64,000 nucleotides of DNA from Cryptomeria japonica (taxonomy: Eukaryota > Streptophyta > Pinopsida > Cupressales > Cupressaceae): contig NC_081406.1 in NCBI RefSeq assembly GCF_030272615.1, positions 139,897,361 through 139,961,360 on the forward strand. The letters are read 5' to 3'. The notes below the pieces were generated by a model, which did not search any database, had not been told where the DNA came from, and worked only from the letters and a program-made list of their open reading frames with translations. Position 1 is the stretch's first letter. Each line of letters begins with the position of its first letter. The position numbers and the translations under genes were made by a program. Of the stretch, positions 1 to 10,997 are shown one piece after another.

Positions 1-632
1 TCCAATAACTCGGAATGGGCACCAACCCAGATTACAAAGAGTCAATTATCAAGAGAGCACCAACTGAGATTAATCAGAATACTAGCTTCAATTATTAGAG
101 AGCTCCAACTCCCTTCAAAACTGGTATTTTAGAGATTTGATGAAGTCAAAAATTTAAATAAGCATCTAGCACTCAACACCCAGATAGCAACACTTATGCA
201 TAGAAATCATAACCACTGCTTCAGAACACTATTTAAAAACACCATGCTTACTCTGCTTTCTGCAAGATAAAAAAAAACAATATCCCCCTTTTTAAGTTCA
301 ACACTGCTCCCACACTTAAATTTTTACTATTACTCCCAAGAAAAACAGAATATCACAAGCTCAAATATATAATAAAGATATTTGCTCATAACCAGATTTC
401 TTTCAATCGCATACTGCACCACATGTTAAGCATAGCAAAGCATAGAAAAGAGCCTAAACCAAAAAAAAATTAAAATCATATATCAGAATATGACTATATA
501 TTTTTCATCTTTTTGAAAAAATAATCCTCTATTTCCAATTTTTACCACAACTCTCCCCAATATCAACATTTCACCAAAATAGCTTCAGAAATTTATTCAA
601 CCAAAAAGCGGACACCACATCCATCAAAAATG
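1..632 (-). repeat. Lower part of SIRE-like Copia LTR (3' LTR, minus orientation, runs off window)
   Basis: This stretch is nearly identical, with small indels and substitutions, to 3181-3827. The match begins at base 1, so the LTR continues beyond the window. It ends sharply at 632, after the shared 'catccatcaaaaatg'. Beyond that point the two copies differ: 633 onward is a Copia coding fragment here, whereas the other copy continues with unrelated 633-bp sequence (3828-4460). No coding sequence is visible. Confidence 0.7.
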
Positions 633-2330
633 TGAACCAATATTTCCAACATTGTTGCTTGTTGTCCCACCTTGTGGATTGCTAAGAATTGGCTGGCCAA
701 CATTTTCAACTTCATCACCCTACAAGCTATCATCACAACTTTGCAATCTTTTAGTAGAATTAGCAATCTCATGAATTTTCACATTGGTACTTTCAACTAT
801 CTTATGCAATCTCTTATTGAAACATTTATGGGCCTTACTTTTTGAAGAATATCCTAGAAAAATACCCTCATCTGCTCTAGGATCAAATTTGCCTAAATTA
901 TCTTCATCTCTCCTAATATAACATGGGCTGCCAAAAATTTTAAAATACTTGACAGTTGCTGCCCTACCATTCCACAATTCATATGGAGACTTGTTAAGCT
1001 TTGCCTTACCAAACTTCTATTCTGAATATAAACCGTCGTATGAACAACTTCTTTCCAAAAACAATCACTTAACTTGGATTCATTCATCATGCTTCTAGCC
1101 ATCTCCTAGACTGATTTGTTCTTTCTCTCAACCACTCCATTTTGTTGAGGTGTCCTAGCAGCTGAAAATTGTCTTTTAATGCCATACTTCACACAAAAGC
1201 TCACGAACTCATTAGAGTAAACTCACCTCCATTGTCTGATCGAAGACATTTGACTTTCAATCCCTTCTCATTTTCAACCAAAGCTTTGAAAGAAAGCTTT
1301 GAACTTCTCCAAGGCCTCTGATTTCTCCTTCAAAAAGGCCACTCAAGTCATACATGAGTAGTCATCAATTAATAACATTAAGTATCTCTCACCTTACATG
1401 CTTGTTGTCCTTGTTGGTCCCCACAAATCAATATGAACCAGCTTTAGAGGCATTGTGCTTGAGTACTCTTTTGCTTTAAAACTCCTACGAGTTTGTTTGC
1501 CCAATTGGCAATCTTTACACACTGTGTTGGATGGTTTAGTGAGATTTGGCAAGTCTCTCACCACTTCCTTCTTGCTGATCTGCACAAGACTATCGAAGTT
1601 CATATGACCAAGTCTCTTGTGCGACAACCAAGATTCATCATGCACACTCAAACAAGAAGTTACACTTTTAGAGTCATCAAGTATGTATAAGTTATTTGCA
1701 GCCCTAGTTGCTTCAGCAAAATAAGTAACATCCTTACTAATGTTACAACAGTCAGAACTGAAAGTTAGACTATGACCTTGATCACACAACTGACTAACAC
1801 TAAGTAGATTATGTTTCAAGCCTTCAACAAACAGCACATTCTCAACTTTATTCTTACCATCACTCAACATGAGTGTACCTTTACCAATAACTCTAGCACA
1901 TGAGTTTCCCCCAAATCTTACCTTACCACCATTTGACTTCTTGAGAGTTAAGAACTTATTCTCATCTCCGGTCATATGTCTAGAACAGCCACTATCCACA
2001 TACCATATATCTCTCTCATTATGTGCAAGAAGAGTTGTTTGCACAATTAGAGACTTAGTTTCAGCCTCTTTCTCTTTCTTCCTCCATACATTGGTTTCCT
2101 TTGCATTGTTCTTAACATCCTTCTTCAAAAAATTTGCCCTGTCATTCTTACAAAATCTTGCACTATGTCCAAGGTTATAACACTTGTAGCAAACATAATT
2201 ATAATCTCTCAGAGGAGCAAAAGAGTTCTTGTTTGCAAAACTGAATTTTCTTCTAAAAGACATCTTGCAATTTGTTGCCTTGTGTCCAAAATAGTTACAA
2301 GCAAAACAATAACCACGAAAGAATGAATTT
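633..2330 (-). pseudogene. Copia gag-protease-integrase fragment embedded in an LTR
   Basis: The best open part is 1394-2263 (289 codons, minus strand). In order it shows a CCHC zinc knuckle (CYKCYNLGHSARFC, near residues 25-38), a retropepsin active site (WYVDSGCSRHMTG, near residue 90), a GAG-pre-integrase segment (LSHKRLGHMNFDSL and CKDCQLGKQ) and the start of the integrase core (LVHIDLWGP). The integrase continues in other frames at 893-1102 (MARSMMNESKL) and 720-977 (KYFKIFGSPCYIRRDE), so there are frameshifts between. No reverse transcriptase or RNase H follows: the sequence passes straight into LTR at 632. The fragment is flanked on both sides by LTR halves (1-632 and 2331-2804), and no TG...CA ends or PBS were seen at its borders, so it looks like a recombination product rather than a clean insertion. 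Confidence 0.8.
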
Positions 2331-2804
2331 AAAAAAAAGTATCGTGCCAGCGAAATAAAAAAAAAGCCTCCATAAAGATCGTTTCCTACAGAGAACCATT
2401 AACCCCCGAAAATAAAGATATTTACCAACGTGTTAAATACAACTGGAGCCTATAGCTGCCACACACAAAATATATAGAATGGAATAATTAATCGATCCAA
2501 ATAAAAACATTAAGGAGTGCATAGAGTAATTTGATGAAACTAGAATAAGGCTGCTGACATTTGAACATTCAGCCGATGATGTGACAAATAAGGCTGACAT
2601 AGCTACTGACAAAGACAATTTTACTCACACTACTTAAGCAAACACACAAACAGCTGAAGAAGTCACCCAGGCAGCTCAAGCTGCTCAAGCACATCAAGCT
2701 GCTCAAGCTGCTCAAGCACATCAAGCTCCTCAAGCACCCAAGAAGACAAGCAGCGCAAATAAACTTCAAAAATAACCTTGACATCAATGACAAAAATTCC
2801 AACA
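2331..2804 (-). repeat. Upper part of SIRE-like Copia 3' LTR
   Basis: This copy matches 4461-4916. Read on the minus strand the LTR starts TGTTGGAATTTTTGTCATTG at 2804, the canonical start seen in SIRE/Maximus-type plant Copia LTRs. It contains a short alanine/leucine-coding-like low-complexity tract (CAAGCTGCTCAAGCACAT) at about 2680-2740, which is longer than in the partner LTR. The homology to the other LTR breaks at 2331 in an A-rich tract where the Copia coding fragment begins. Confidence 0.75.
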
Positions 2805-2817
2805 AACTCCCCCTTTG
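2805..2817 (-). other. Polypurine tract of the SIRE-like element
   Basis: Read on the minus strand the sequence just before the LTR start at 2804 is GACAAAGGGGGAGTT. This purine run directly abutting TGTTGG is the plus-strand primer site expected immediately upstream of a 3' LTR. It fixes both the orientation (minus) and the LTR boundary. Confidence 0.7.
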
Positions 2818-3000
2818 TCATTGATGGCAACTCCATCTCCAACTGCAACTTCCTCAAGTCAAGAAAACAAAACTTCTCCCCTTGAGATCATGCTCCCCCT
2901 TTGACATCAATGACTGATACAAAGCTGCAACCAATCGGAAACTAATACAAATCCATAAACAAGCCTGCAACAACTGAACCGGGGATAAAATAATACAATG
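2818..3000 (-). other. Remnant internal region between the two SIRE-like LTRs
   Basis: Roughly 200 bp lie between the polypurine tract and the other LTR copy. No gag or pol coding is visible. A second purine-rich, PPT-like string (AAAGGGGGAGCATG on the minus strand, about 2890-2905) suggests internal duplication near the 3' end. A clear tRNA-Met primer site was not found, so the exact LTR/internal border is uncertain. The internal region is far too short for an autonomous element. Confidence 0.4.
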
Positions 3001-4916
3001 ATGATCACACAGACAATACTGAGAGGGGGGGGCTGAATCAAGTATTGTGAATTTTAAAACCAACTGATAACACTTGAAACAAACTGAAGCAAAATATAGA
3101 TATGCAAGCAAAACTCAGAAACATCAACACAAGATTTTCTCGTGGAAAACCCTCTCGGGTGAAAACCATGGCAAAAACTTCTCCAATAACTTGGAATGGG
3201 CACTAACCCAGATTACAAAGAGACAATTATCAGGAGAGCACCAACTCTCCACTCAGCACCAACTGATATTAATCGGAATACTAGATTCAATTATCAGAGA
3301 GCTCCAACTCCCTTCAGGATTGTTATTTTAGACATTGATGAACTAAAAAATTTAAATAAGCATGTAGCACTCAACACCCAGATAGCAACACTTCTGCACA
3401 AAAAACATAACCACTGCTCCATAACACTATTTAAAAACACCATGCTTACTATGCTTTCTACAAGATAAAAAATGATATCCCCCTTTTAAGGTTCAACACT
3501 GCTCCCACACTTAAATTTTTACTATTACTCCCAAGAAAAATAGAATATCACAGGGTCGAATATATAATAAAGATATTTGCTCAGAACCAGATTTCTTTCA
3601 ATCGCATACTGCACCACATGTTAAGCATAGCAAAGCATAGAAAAGAGCCTAAACCAAAAAAAAAATTAAAATCGTATATCAGAATACGGCTATATATTTT
3701 TCATCTTTTTTAAAAAATAATCCTCTATTTCCAATTTTTACCACAACTCTCCCCAATATCAACGTTTCACAAAATAGCTTCGGAAATTTATTCAACCAAA
3801 AAGCGAACACCACATCCATCAAAAATGCCCAGAAATTTTTTACACCACTGCATGATATAATTGTTGTGTTAAAAATAACTTCAACGCTCTACCTCCAGAA
3901 ATGACTCCCGACATCAAGAGAATCTTCAATGCACTTCTATTTTCAAAGCGCACCCCTAACAATACATCACAGCATCTGAAAAACTCCAACCACAACTCCA
4001 CGTCCAGTTACATCAAAACACCTTCCACAGTTACATCAAAACACCTTCCACAGAAACTTTTTGTATCACCCTTTCAAAAATAAAACTCACTTTATGAGTT
4101 CGTGATTGTCATCTTTTAAAAAATATTGACTAATTCGCACAGGAAAAGGGAAAAAAAATAACTCCACACTCCTGTCAAGGTACTTCAACACATATTGATG
4201 CCATGAAAACAACAATATCTCCATGCAACCAGCAACGTTACTCTCAAAGGAGCATATCCGTTTTTTTTATTAAAAAACGAAAGCTACAGCAACCTGTATT
4301 TTTGCCGACACCTCAAAAATATCAACACACATTTCAAGGGAAAATGCCTCCCTTTTAAATTCCGACAAAAATCATTAGAAACAGTGCCACTTCATATATC
4401 CATTCACATCCACCACTCCACCTATTCAAGAACATGCAGAGAAACATAACCCACACAAAGAAAAAAAAAAGCATCATGCCAGCCAAATAAAAAAAAAGCC
4501 TCCATAAAGATCGCTTCCTACATAGAACCATTAACCCCCGAAAATAATGACATCCACCAGCACATTAAATACAGCTGGAGCCTATAGTCACCACACAAAA
4601 TATATAGAATGGAATAATCAATCGATCCAAATAAAAATATTAAGGAGTGCATAGAGTAATTCAATGAAACTAAAATAAGGCTGCCGACATATTTGAACAT
4701 TCAGCCGATGATGTGGCAAATACGGATGACATAGTTGCTGACAACTCACACTGCTTAAGCAAACACACAACCAGCTGAAGCAGTCACCCGGGCAGCTCAA
4801 GCTGCTCAAGCACCTCAAGCTTGTCAAGCTGGTCAAGCTCCTCAAGCACCCAAGAAGACGAGCAGCTCAAATAAACTTCAAAAATAACCTTGACATCAAT
4901 GACAAAAATTCCAACA
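3001..4916 (-). repeat. SIRE-like Copia 5' LTR (minus orientation)
   Basis: The minus-strand LTR start TGTTGG lies at 4916. The LTR runs down to roughly 3000, where a C-rich run (AGCCCCCCCCTCTCAGT on minus) typical of the ends of SIRE-type LTRs is present. Three blocks can be recognised: 4461-4916 (copy at 2331-2804), 3828-4460 (absent from the other LTR) and 3181-3827 (copy at 1-632). The low-coordinate end is approximate because no clean CA/PBS junction was found. Confidence 0.6.
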
Positions 4917-5655
4917 AAGGCTTCTCCAATTGAGATCACACATTCATCTTTTGTTGATGATTCATTGAGAACTTCTAGTGATTCATTGCAACAAGTATCT
5001 AATTGTCTTCCTGATTGGGATTCCTTTCTAAAAGACATTGCCTCATTATTTGTGGAGTCTCACATTTTAGATTTGGAGGACCAATTTGAGGGGTTATCTC
5101 TCCTATTTGATAACAAAAATGGCACAATTGTTGCCATTTTATATTTGTCTTTGGAGCTTGTTCAAAATCAGTTACCATTTGTTCCTTGTTTGTCACCTTT
5201 TGTTGTGGTTGGGCATGTACCTGATTGGTTTGTGCATCATCTTCATCGTCCAAGAACTTGGCAACACATGAGCAATTTTTAGAGACATCATTCTACATTT
5301 GGATTCTTCTCTACCAATTCCTATTCAAAATGGGAAGCATTGTTACATTTGTACTTGATTTATCTTTTTCCCAAGGTGAGAAATGTTGTTTGTAGACATT
5401 GGACTAATGTTTTGTCTTCAAGCACTCACCATTTCTAAGGACATTATACATTGTGAGGGGGCTATATAGTTTGTCTCTTTCCTTCCCATGGGGGGATCAT
5501 TGATTGTAATTTCATGATGGATGTAGTCCTTAGGGTTTATCATTGAGTCCTACATACATGATCCTTTTTAAGTATTTTTCCTCTTTTAGGGAGGACTTTC
5601 GTCCCAATGGGGTTCACCCTTTTCTTTGTTTGTGAGAGATTTGCATTATACATGG
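4917..5655. other. Retroelement-derived flank, identity unresolved
   Basis: This interval lies between the SIRE-like LTR and insertion A, and the same unit resumes at 14621 after A. An open frame on the plus strand (4890-5282) gives a hydrophobic, D/S-rich peptide with no motif I recognise. After it come T-rich stretches, a TATA-like string near 5463 and the motif 'agggaggactttcgtccc', all of which resemble non-coding LTR or leader DNA. I see no catalytic motif and assign no function. Confidence 0.35.
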
Positions 5656-5660
5656 GTACC
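5656..5660. repeat. Target-site duplication of element A (left copy, GTACC)
   Basis: GTACC immediately precedes the element start (TATTGATGTG) and is repeated at 14616-14620 immediately after the element end (GGTCACAATA). Five bases is the duplication size made by many LTR-retrotransposon integrases. Confidence 0.85.
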
Positions 5661-6531
5661 TATTGATGTGTATTTTGTACAGGACCAAACACAAAATAAA
5701 ATACCCAGAGGTATCTTATCCTCTCTTGAGTAAAGTTACCGAATGCTGAAGATATCGCAAAGAAGGATCAATCGGTGAAACTTCAAGGTTCTTTAAAGTA
5801 GGTTATCTACTCATGGATAAGCACCAGTGGTCGTTGTGTTTACTGTTTTTCAAGGGGCCTTACGTACTTTCAGAGAAAGCTTGTTCATGTGACTACTTTT
5901 CAAATGAGGGAACAGGATTTTCCTAACGCTAACTGGTTTCAAAAAAAAGATCAAAAGATAAAGGTTTCAAAGAGGCAAGACTAAATTAATCCTAAGAATG
6001 ACTCAATGATGATTGGTCTTGACGGTTGTCTACCAATTTCAGTATTGCCAAGAGGTTACAACTCCACTGGAATTGGTGCGATCTTCTAAGGGGATTCAAT
6101 GATTTTCAAATCACTAAAGGGGATAGATACTATCAGTAAGATACATATCAATGCCTCCAACAATGATTGATCTCTTAAACAATGTCAATGTTTCCAGTTG
6201 ACCACACAGGGCGTTCTTACAATCAGTAAGGAGCTAGTGGTTTGGAATGTGAGTCTTATCAAAGATCAAGTACAACATTCGTCCTTCAAACTTAAAACTT
6301 AAATGCTATCTCTACTAAGAGTGATTCAAGAAAATAAACAACCATGAAAATAGCCACAAGGATTGCAATAAAACACCATAACTTCAATATTTTATTGATG
6401 TCATAGCCAAATAAAACAACAATTGTTCAAATTTCTCTCCACACCTTATTTCTCTGCTGCTAATATTAAACTTATTTCTCTCTAACTCTCTAACTTTTTT
6501 CTAACTCCTTAAAATGAAATGAGTGTGGGCT
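5661..6531 (-). repeat. R-U5-like terminal segment of element A
   Basis: About 0.87 kb separates the TATA box from the left terminus. It is recognisably the same segment as in B (15259-16056), C (26695 onward) and D (31565-32426). Shared strings include TATTTTGTAC near the end, TTATCCTCTCTTGA about 50 bp in, CAAGGTT, GTGGATAAG and CCAGTTGACCACAC. No open reading frame is apparent. If the element is a solo LTR this would be the transcribed R plus U5 portion. Confidence 0.6.
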
Positions 6532-6619
6532 TATATAGCACTCTCAAATACAATGAACGGCCTGGATCAAAAGAAGATCGATGGCTGAGATTCTGACACC
6601 TAAACCCTAATTAGGGTTT
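6532..6619 (-). promoter_or_regulatory. Core promoter of element A: telo-box palindrome plus TATA box
   Basis: On the minus strand the perfect palindrome AAACCCTAATTAGGGTTT (6602-6619) is followed about 63 bp later by CTATATAAGC (TATA box, 6532-6539). The palindrome holds a plant telo-box (AAACCCTA) in both orientations. The same two signals at the same spacing occur in D (32498-32515 and 32427-32434). In B the palindrome is partly disrupted while a TATATA remains. Conservation of spacing in separate insertions supports a real promoter directed towards the left terminus. Confidence 0.65.
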
Positions 6620-6728
6620 GTTACAAAAAAGTCCCCATTTAGATAAACATTATCAATCCATAGCCAATAGGAATTGGCACAAATAACGAGGAGACATAGA
6701 CCAATAGGAATTAATTTACCACATCATT

Positions 6729-8454
6729 TTATAACAACTTTTCATCTAGAACTTTGTTCCCATTTCTATGCTCTTTTCTAGCATATTCAATGAATCTGGA
6801 CGTGACCGCCTCAATCTCAGCAATGGGAATCTCAGGAAGATTCTTCATCCGTTCCTCCAAGTGAAGAACTTGATCAAAGGCAGTGAGAAGAGTTGTCTCC
6901 CATCCAAGCTCCACCTAGTAGCATGCATCTGATTTCGCTGCTCTTCGGTGACTGTGTTCTCCTCTTTGAAAAAGATGATCTTGATCTTGTCTTCCAATTC
7001 TTGGATGTCTACATCCGTCTCGATCTCAATTCTTCTGCCAAGGATCGTACATAATACCTCAAACACCTTGTCTTGAATAGGGTGGATGGTTTCCTCAACT
7101 CGGCCACATCAAAAACTGATATCTTCGAAAAGAACTTCCTTTATCTGGAGCAAAGTTGACCACTGCAGAAGGCTATGGGCTTCTCCATTCATTATCTTCT
7201 CTTGCGCTAGAACCTGTCTTGGAGTCCTTATCACTTGCAAGACCGGGATGACAACATCTCTAGTGTGAGCAAATGCATCCACAATTACCAATAGATTATG
7301 GATGATCTCAAGAACTTGGATAGCACAGTGGACTGTCTTCATCATCCTTGTTGCAAATTCCATGGCCACCTTGTAAGATTCATCAATCCAAGAACTCATG
7401 AGTTGGACCAAGTTCTTTACCCTTTCCGCCTCATTTATTGATTCAAGAGGAAGTGCATGCAAAGGAGATATTGCTGGATCCTGTCATCTCAAAGGTTGAT
7501 TAAGATGGCTAAAATAATTCCTCCAAGCACTGACCTCCTTTTCTAGTTTCTTATTCTTTTCCATTTCTTCTTTGAGTTTTTCATTAAGTGCTTTCAGTGA
7601 ACCAGTTGCTTCTTCCATGGCTTGCACGGTGGTAAGTGGACCAAGATCGAATGCTTCCAGATCGTATTCTTCTACTAGAATCTCATCTTCATACTTGTCC
7701 ACCACTGGTGTAGCTATCTGCACTTTTCTGGATCCTATCTCATCTCTAATTACCTTTGACATCTTTGTGGCCTTCTTCTTTTCTATTTCTTCATGAGAAT
7801 TTCCTATGAGGCTTTCCAAGTCAAATACTTGCTCTTCCTCTTCGACCACAACTACCCTGAAAGGAGATGTTGCTTCATCATCATTCTTTTCTTCTTGTTG
7901 CTCATTAGCACCAACCTAGGGAGATTGACTCAATGAATGCTGAGGTGTCTGTCATTTTCCTTGTTTATCATTTTGTACCATGGATTCCATAGACTCATCA
8001 ATTTCATACACTATCTGCCTCTGATCTTCTCCTTGACTTGCTTCCTTTTCATGCCTAGAAGATTTGCTTGGTGGACGATCAGGATTCACTTTCTGCTTCT
8101 TCTTGGAAGGTTCTCTCTTCTCAGGTCCTTCTTTCCTCTTTGAACCTTTGGAATGAGAAGTATTCTCACTCACACTTGCCTCTCCTTGTGGTCTTGTTTC
8201 CAAGGTGAATGTCATGGATACATTCTGCTCCTTCAACTTTTGAGTTGTACGTCCACCCATCTGCGAGTGCAAGATAAAACGAGAGCCATCAAAGCTCTTA
8301 GGTCTAAAACCTCGGGCTCATTCCAATCTACCTTCACTTCTTTATCTTCCTTCTCATAGGATGATTGGAGGTATCTACCACTGTCCTGGGCTTGATCGGC
8401 TACTTTGTAAATCTTGCATTTCCTGATGAGATCCAAGGGTAATCTGGAATGCAT
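6729..8454 (-). pseudogene. Element A coding region, C-terminal half (broken)
   Basis: This is the continuation of the 451-codon open frame upstream (8479-9819), spread over several frames: 8233-8454, 7952-8272, 7484-7849, 7109-7462, 6845-7066 and 6729-6914. Features in order are a lysine/serine-rich basic linker (PEKREPSKKKQK, nuclear-localisation-like), an acidic segment, a probable coiled coil (LKALNEKLKEEMEKNKKLEKE), a helical middle region and a C-terminal signature RFIEYARKE. The same signature in the same place occurs in element B (RFLEYARRE), which shows that these fragments are one ancestral protein. It is not a family I recognise and no catalytic motif is visible. Frameshifts make this copy non-functional. 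Confidence 0.65.
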
Positions 8455-8478
8455 CTTTCTTTTGACCTCTACATCATC

Positions 8479-9819
8479 CTAGACATTCATCCAAAAGTCC
8501 TCCACTTGAAACTCATGTTTGTACTTCTTCCCGACTATCTCTTCTATATGACCATGAGGATCGGAATTCTCCCTTGAGGCGAAGGATGTGAATGAATATA
8601 GAGATGATTCTTTCTCTGCATCCTCCACGGCTTGAGTATTAGGACATACTTCAACTAACTTCCCTAGTAGGATGAGTACGGGAATTCCATTTCCGTGTTT
8701 GTGTCTTGATGCCTTTGCATAAGCTGCCAACTGTCTAGTCACCTCAAGTAGTATTATCCTGTCTGTAGGATATCTCGGCAACATGTAGGGAGGTGAAGGA
8801 CATCCATGAACTCTGATGTATGTGAATTTTGGAAACTGAATGAACCAAGCACCATGCTTCTTCACGAGTTCTTGCACGTCCAGAGACAGTCGATTGTGAA
8901 TCCTCCCTTGCAATGTCCTGGTGATATACATCGTGAAGGTGTCATTAACTAGCTTGTAGTCACTCCTTGGCGGATGATGCAATTGAACATAAGAATCACA
9001 AACTCTTACTTCTCCAAGTCCTCTCCCAACAACTCCTCTGTGCGGTAACCCTACGTACTCAAAACTTCTGATCAAGGCATATATAACATATGAACTCATG
9101 TGAAACAACTTGGTAGGAGTTAGCCTTCTCAACTGTACGTCTAGGTTGTTGCTAATGATTTTAGCCCAATTGAGCATTCCCTTTCCTTGGACGATCAGTT
9201 GTATGAAGAAGAACATCCACTTGTCGAAGAAGAAAGCTTGAGAGGCACCCATGACCCGATTGAGCAAGGTTATCAAGTCCTTGAATTCTTCTTGGAAGTC
9301 GATTCTATGTAGTGTATTGGGAATCTTGTTCAAGTGACGTCGACTTTTGAGCAACCAATTCTTGTTGATGAAGTTCAAACAGGAATTAGGATCATCCTCG
9401 TAGATAGACCTAGCTCCTTCCAAGCTCTTGTAGATCATGTCTTTATGCTCTGGGAGATGAAAAGCTTCGCTCATAGCTTCCTCTGAAAGGTAGGCTAAGA
9501 TAGTTCCATCCTTGGCTATGATTGTCCTTGAGTGTGAATCATAGTGTTGGGCACACTCGATCATCAATTCATGACACTTGACTGCAGGAGGGAAACCTGC
9601 GGCCTTGATGATACCACTCTCAATTATCCTCTTCACGACGGGTGATGGCTTGCCGATGTAGGGCGCTTCCCGAAACTTCTTCACATTGAAGTTTCCTAGA
9701 TTGGTGTCTCCGATATTACTCCATTTGGACACGATCCTGCTCTCCAATTCATCGTTCTTCTGATCCTCCTTGATGAGAGCCTGTCGAGTAGTGGATCCTC
9801 CGGCCCTGGGGGTCATCAT
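8479..9819 (-). CDS. Element A unknown protein, N-terminal domain (about 446 aa, open)
   Basis: The ATG at 9819 (or 9816) lies a few bases after an acceptor-like TTTTGTGTAG/GT, so I chose it over the frame's upstream limit at 9834. The frame stays open for about 446 codons. Conserved blocks shared with element B include AGFPPAVKCHELMIECA, ILAYLSEEAMSEAFHLP, LLNRVMGAS, WAKIISNNLD, VNDTFTMYITRTLQGRIH and LPRYPTDRIILLEV. Similarity to B is roughly half the residues by eye, over about 300 aa, so the domain appears constrained. There is no zinc knuckle, protease, polymerase or integrase motif. It may be distantly related to accessory ORFs of plant Gypsy elements (Athila ORF1-like or 'putative plant transposon protein' families), but this is a guess. 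Natural stop at 8479-8481; the downstream half follows in other frames. Confidence 0.65.
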   Translation of the reverse strand: MMTPRAGGSTTRQALIKEDQKNDELESRIVSKWSNIGDTNLGNFNVKKFREAPYIGKPSPVVKRIIESGIIKAAGFPPAVKCHELMIECAQHYDSHSRTIIAKDGTILAYLSEEAMSEAFHLPEHKDMIYKSLEGARSIYEDDPNSCLNFINKNWLLKSRRHLNKIPNTLHRIDFQEEFKDLITLLNRVMGASQAFFFDKWMFFFIQLIVQGKGMLNWAKIISNNLDVQLRRLTPTKLFHMSSYVIYALIRSFEYVGLPHRGVVGRGLGEVRVCDSYVQLHHPPRSDYKLVNDTFTMYITRTLQGRIHNRLSLDVQELVKKHGAWFIQFPKFTYIRVHGCPSPPYMLPRYPTDRIILLEVTRQLAAYAKASRHKHGNGIPVLILLGKLVEVCPNTQAVEDAEKESSLYSFTSFASRENSDPHGHIEEIVGKKYKHEFQVEDFWMNV

Positions 9820-9836
9820 TTGATACCTACACAAAA
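9820..9836 (-). promoter_or_regulatory. Splice-acceptor-like site before the element A start codon
   Basis: The minus strand reads GCTTTTGTGTAG then GTATCAAATGATG, placing a pyrimidine-rich YAG acceptor 7 bases before the ATG. Element D has TGTTGTGTAG/GTATCAAGATGG and element B has CGTACAG/GTACGATG at the homologous place. The common layout suggests the coding region is joined to a distant leader by splicing, putting the hairpin array in the intron. No donor was identified. Confidence 0.45.
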
Positions 9837-9839
9837 GCT

Positions 9840-10997
9840 TAAAGTTAGGGTTTGAGCATAATACCTTAAGGTATGGGATTCAAGTCTTTTCAAGGAATTA
9901 TCTAAATATTAATTTGAAAATAATGTGCTAAATCCTAGAATTATGAATTTTTAAATTAATATTAATTGAGAATTGAAATCAGATTGTACTTCGACTTTCA
10001 AAAGATTGCTATGGAAAATCAAACTAAATTTTGAATAAAATTTCAAAATCTGATTATACATACCTCTTCCTTGACTTTAAGCTATCAACCTTTGAAAAAT
10101 GAATAAAGGAAAATGAGAATTTGCTAGACAAAGATGTTTGATCTGAATTTTAGACTCCTCCTTTGGATGAATTAACCTCCAATCAGCCTTCAAGCCTCCT
10201 TCAAAATCTGGAAATTCGCCTTCAATCAGCTTCTCAATCAGAAATTCGCCTTCAACTAGTCTTCAAATATCTTCCAAAATCTGGAAATTATCTTTCAATC
10301 TGCTCAATTTCGCCTTCTTAATCAGAAATTCGCTTTCAATTAACCTTCAAGATCTGGAAATTTGCCTTCAACTAGTAAGAAATTCGCCTTATAGGTCTGC
10401 TCTTCAAGTTCGCATGAGAGAAAGTGAATGAATGATTTAAAATTTCAAAAGAACACCTTTTCCCTTTATAGGGCGCTCACCCTATTTTCCCTCTAGGCCG
10501 ACTTTGTAAAGGCTTAAATAAAATAGAATAAAACTCCTCTATAAGCATGGCTGACTTGTTTGTAAAGGCAAAATAATGAATTTTGAGCGCTCAAGTGTGA
10601 TTTTTTAATTTTTTAAATTAATTTCAAAGTTAAGGTGGATTCTTCATTTATTTCAAGGCTTAGAAAAATTAATTGATCCATTTATAAATGCCTCAAATTA
10701 TGCAAATTTGTCTTAGTCTCCCAAATGTGTTTAATTGGCAAATTTAATGAAAAGATAGAGGCTAGCTTAGCAAATGCTAAAGCTTGATCAAGGTTTGATG
10801 AATTTTCATTCTCCTTAGGCACTAGAATGTTCATAGTTTAGGTCTCTCCAAGGAGGCTTGTTTGAACTTTTTATCTAGGTTTTGTTCACTTCATTAATCA
10901 AAATCCTTACAACCTAGATTTGCCATCACTTCATGCTCTTATCATCATGATTTTGCAATTTTCTTTTGAAAAGGTGAATAATAGGTGTCTTCAAGGA
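9840..10997 (-). other. Element A leader region with short CTGGAAATTCGCCTTCAA repeats
   Basis: No gene is seen. Between about 10195 and 10400 the motif AAATTCGCCTTCAA recurs five to six times with spacer text such as 'aaaatctgg'. The corresponding part of element D (about 33330-33500) carries degenerate versions of the same motif (aatttcgccttcc, agaaattcgctcc). The rest is AT-rich. Confidence 0.5.

Noticed and set aside
1493-2180. Plus-strand frames over the Copia gag-integrase fragment
   Set aside because: They are antisense shadows of the minus-strand Copia coding sequence.
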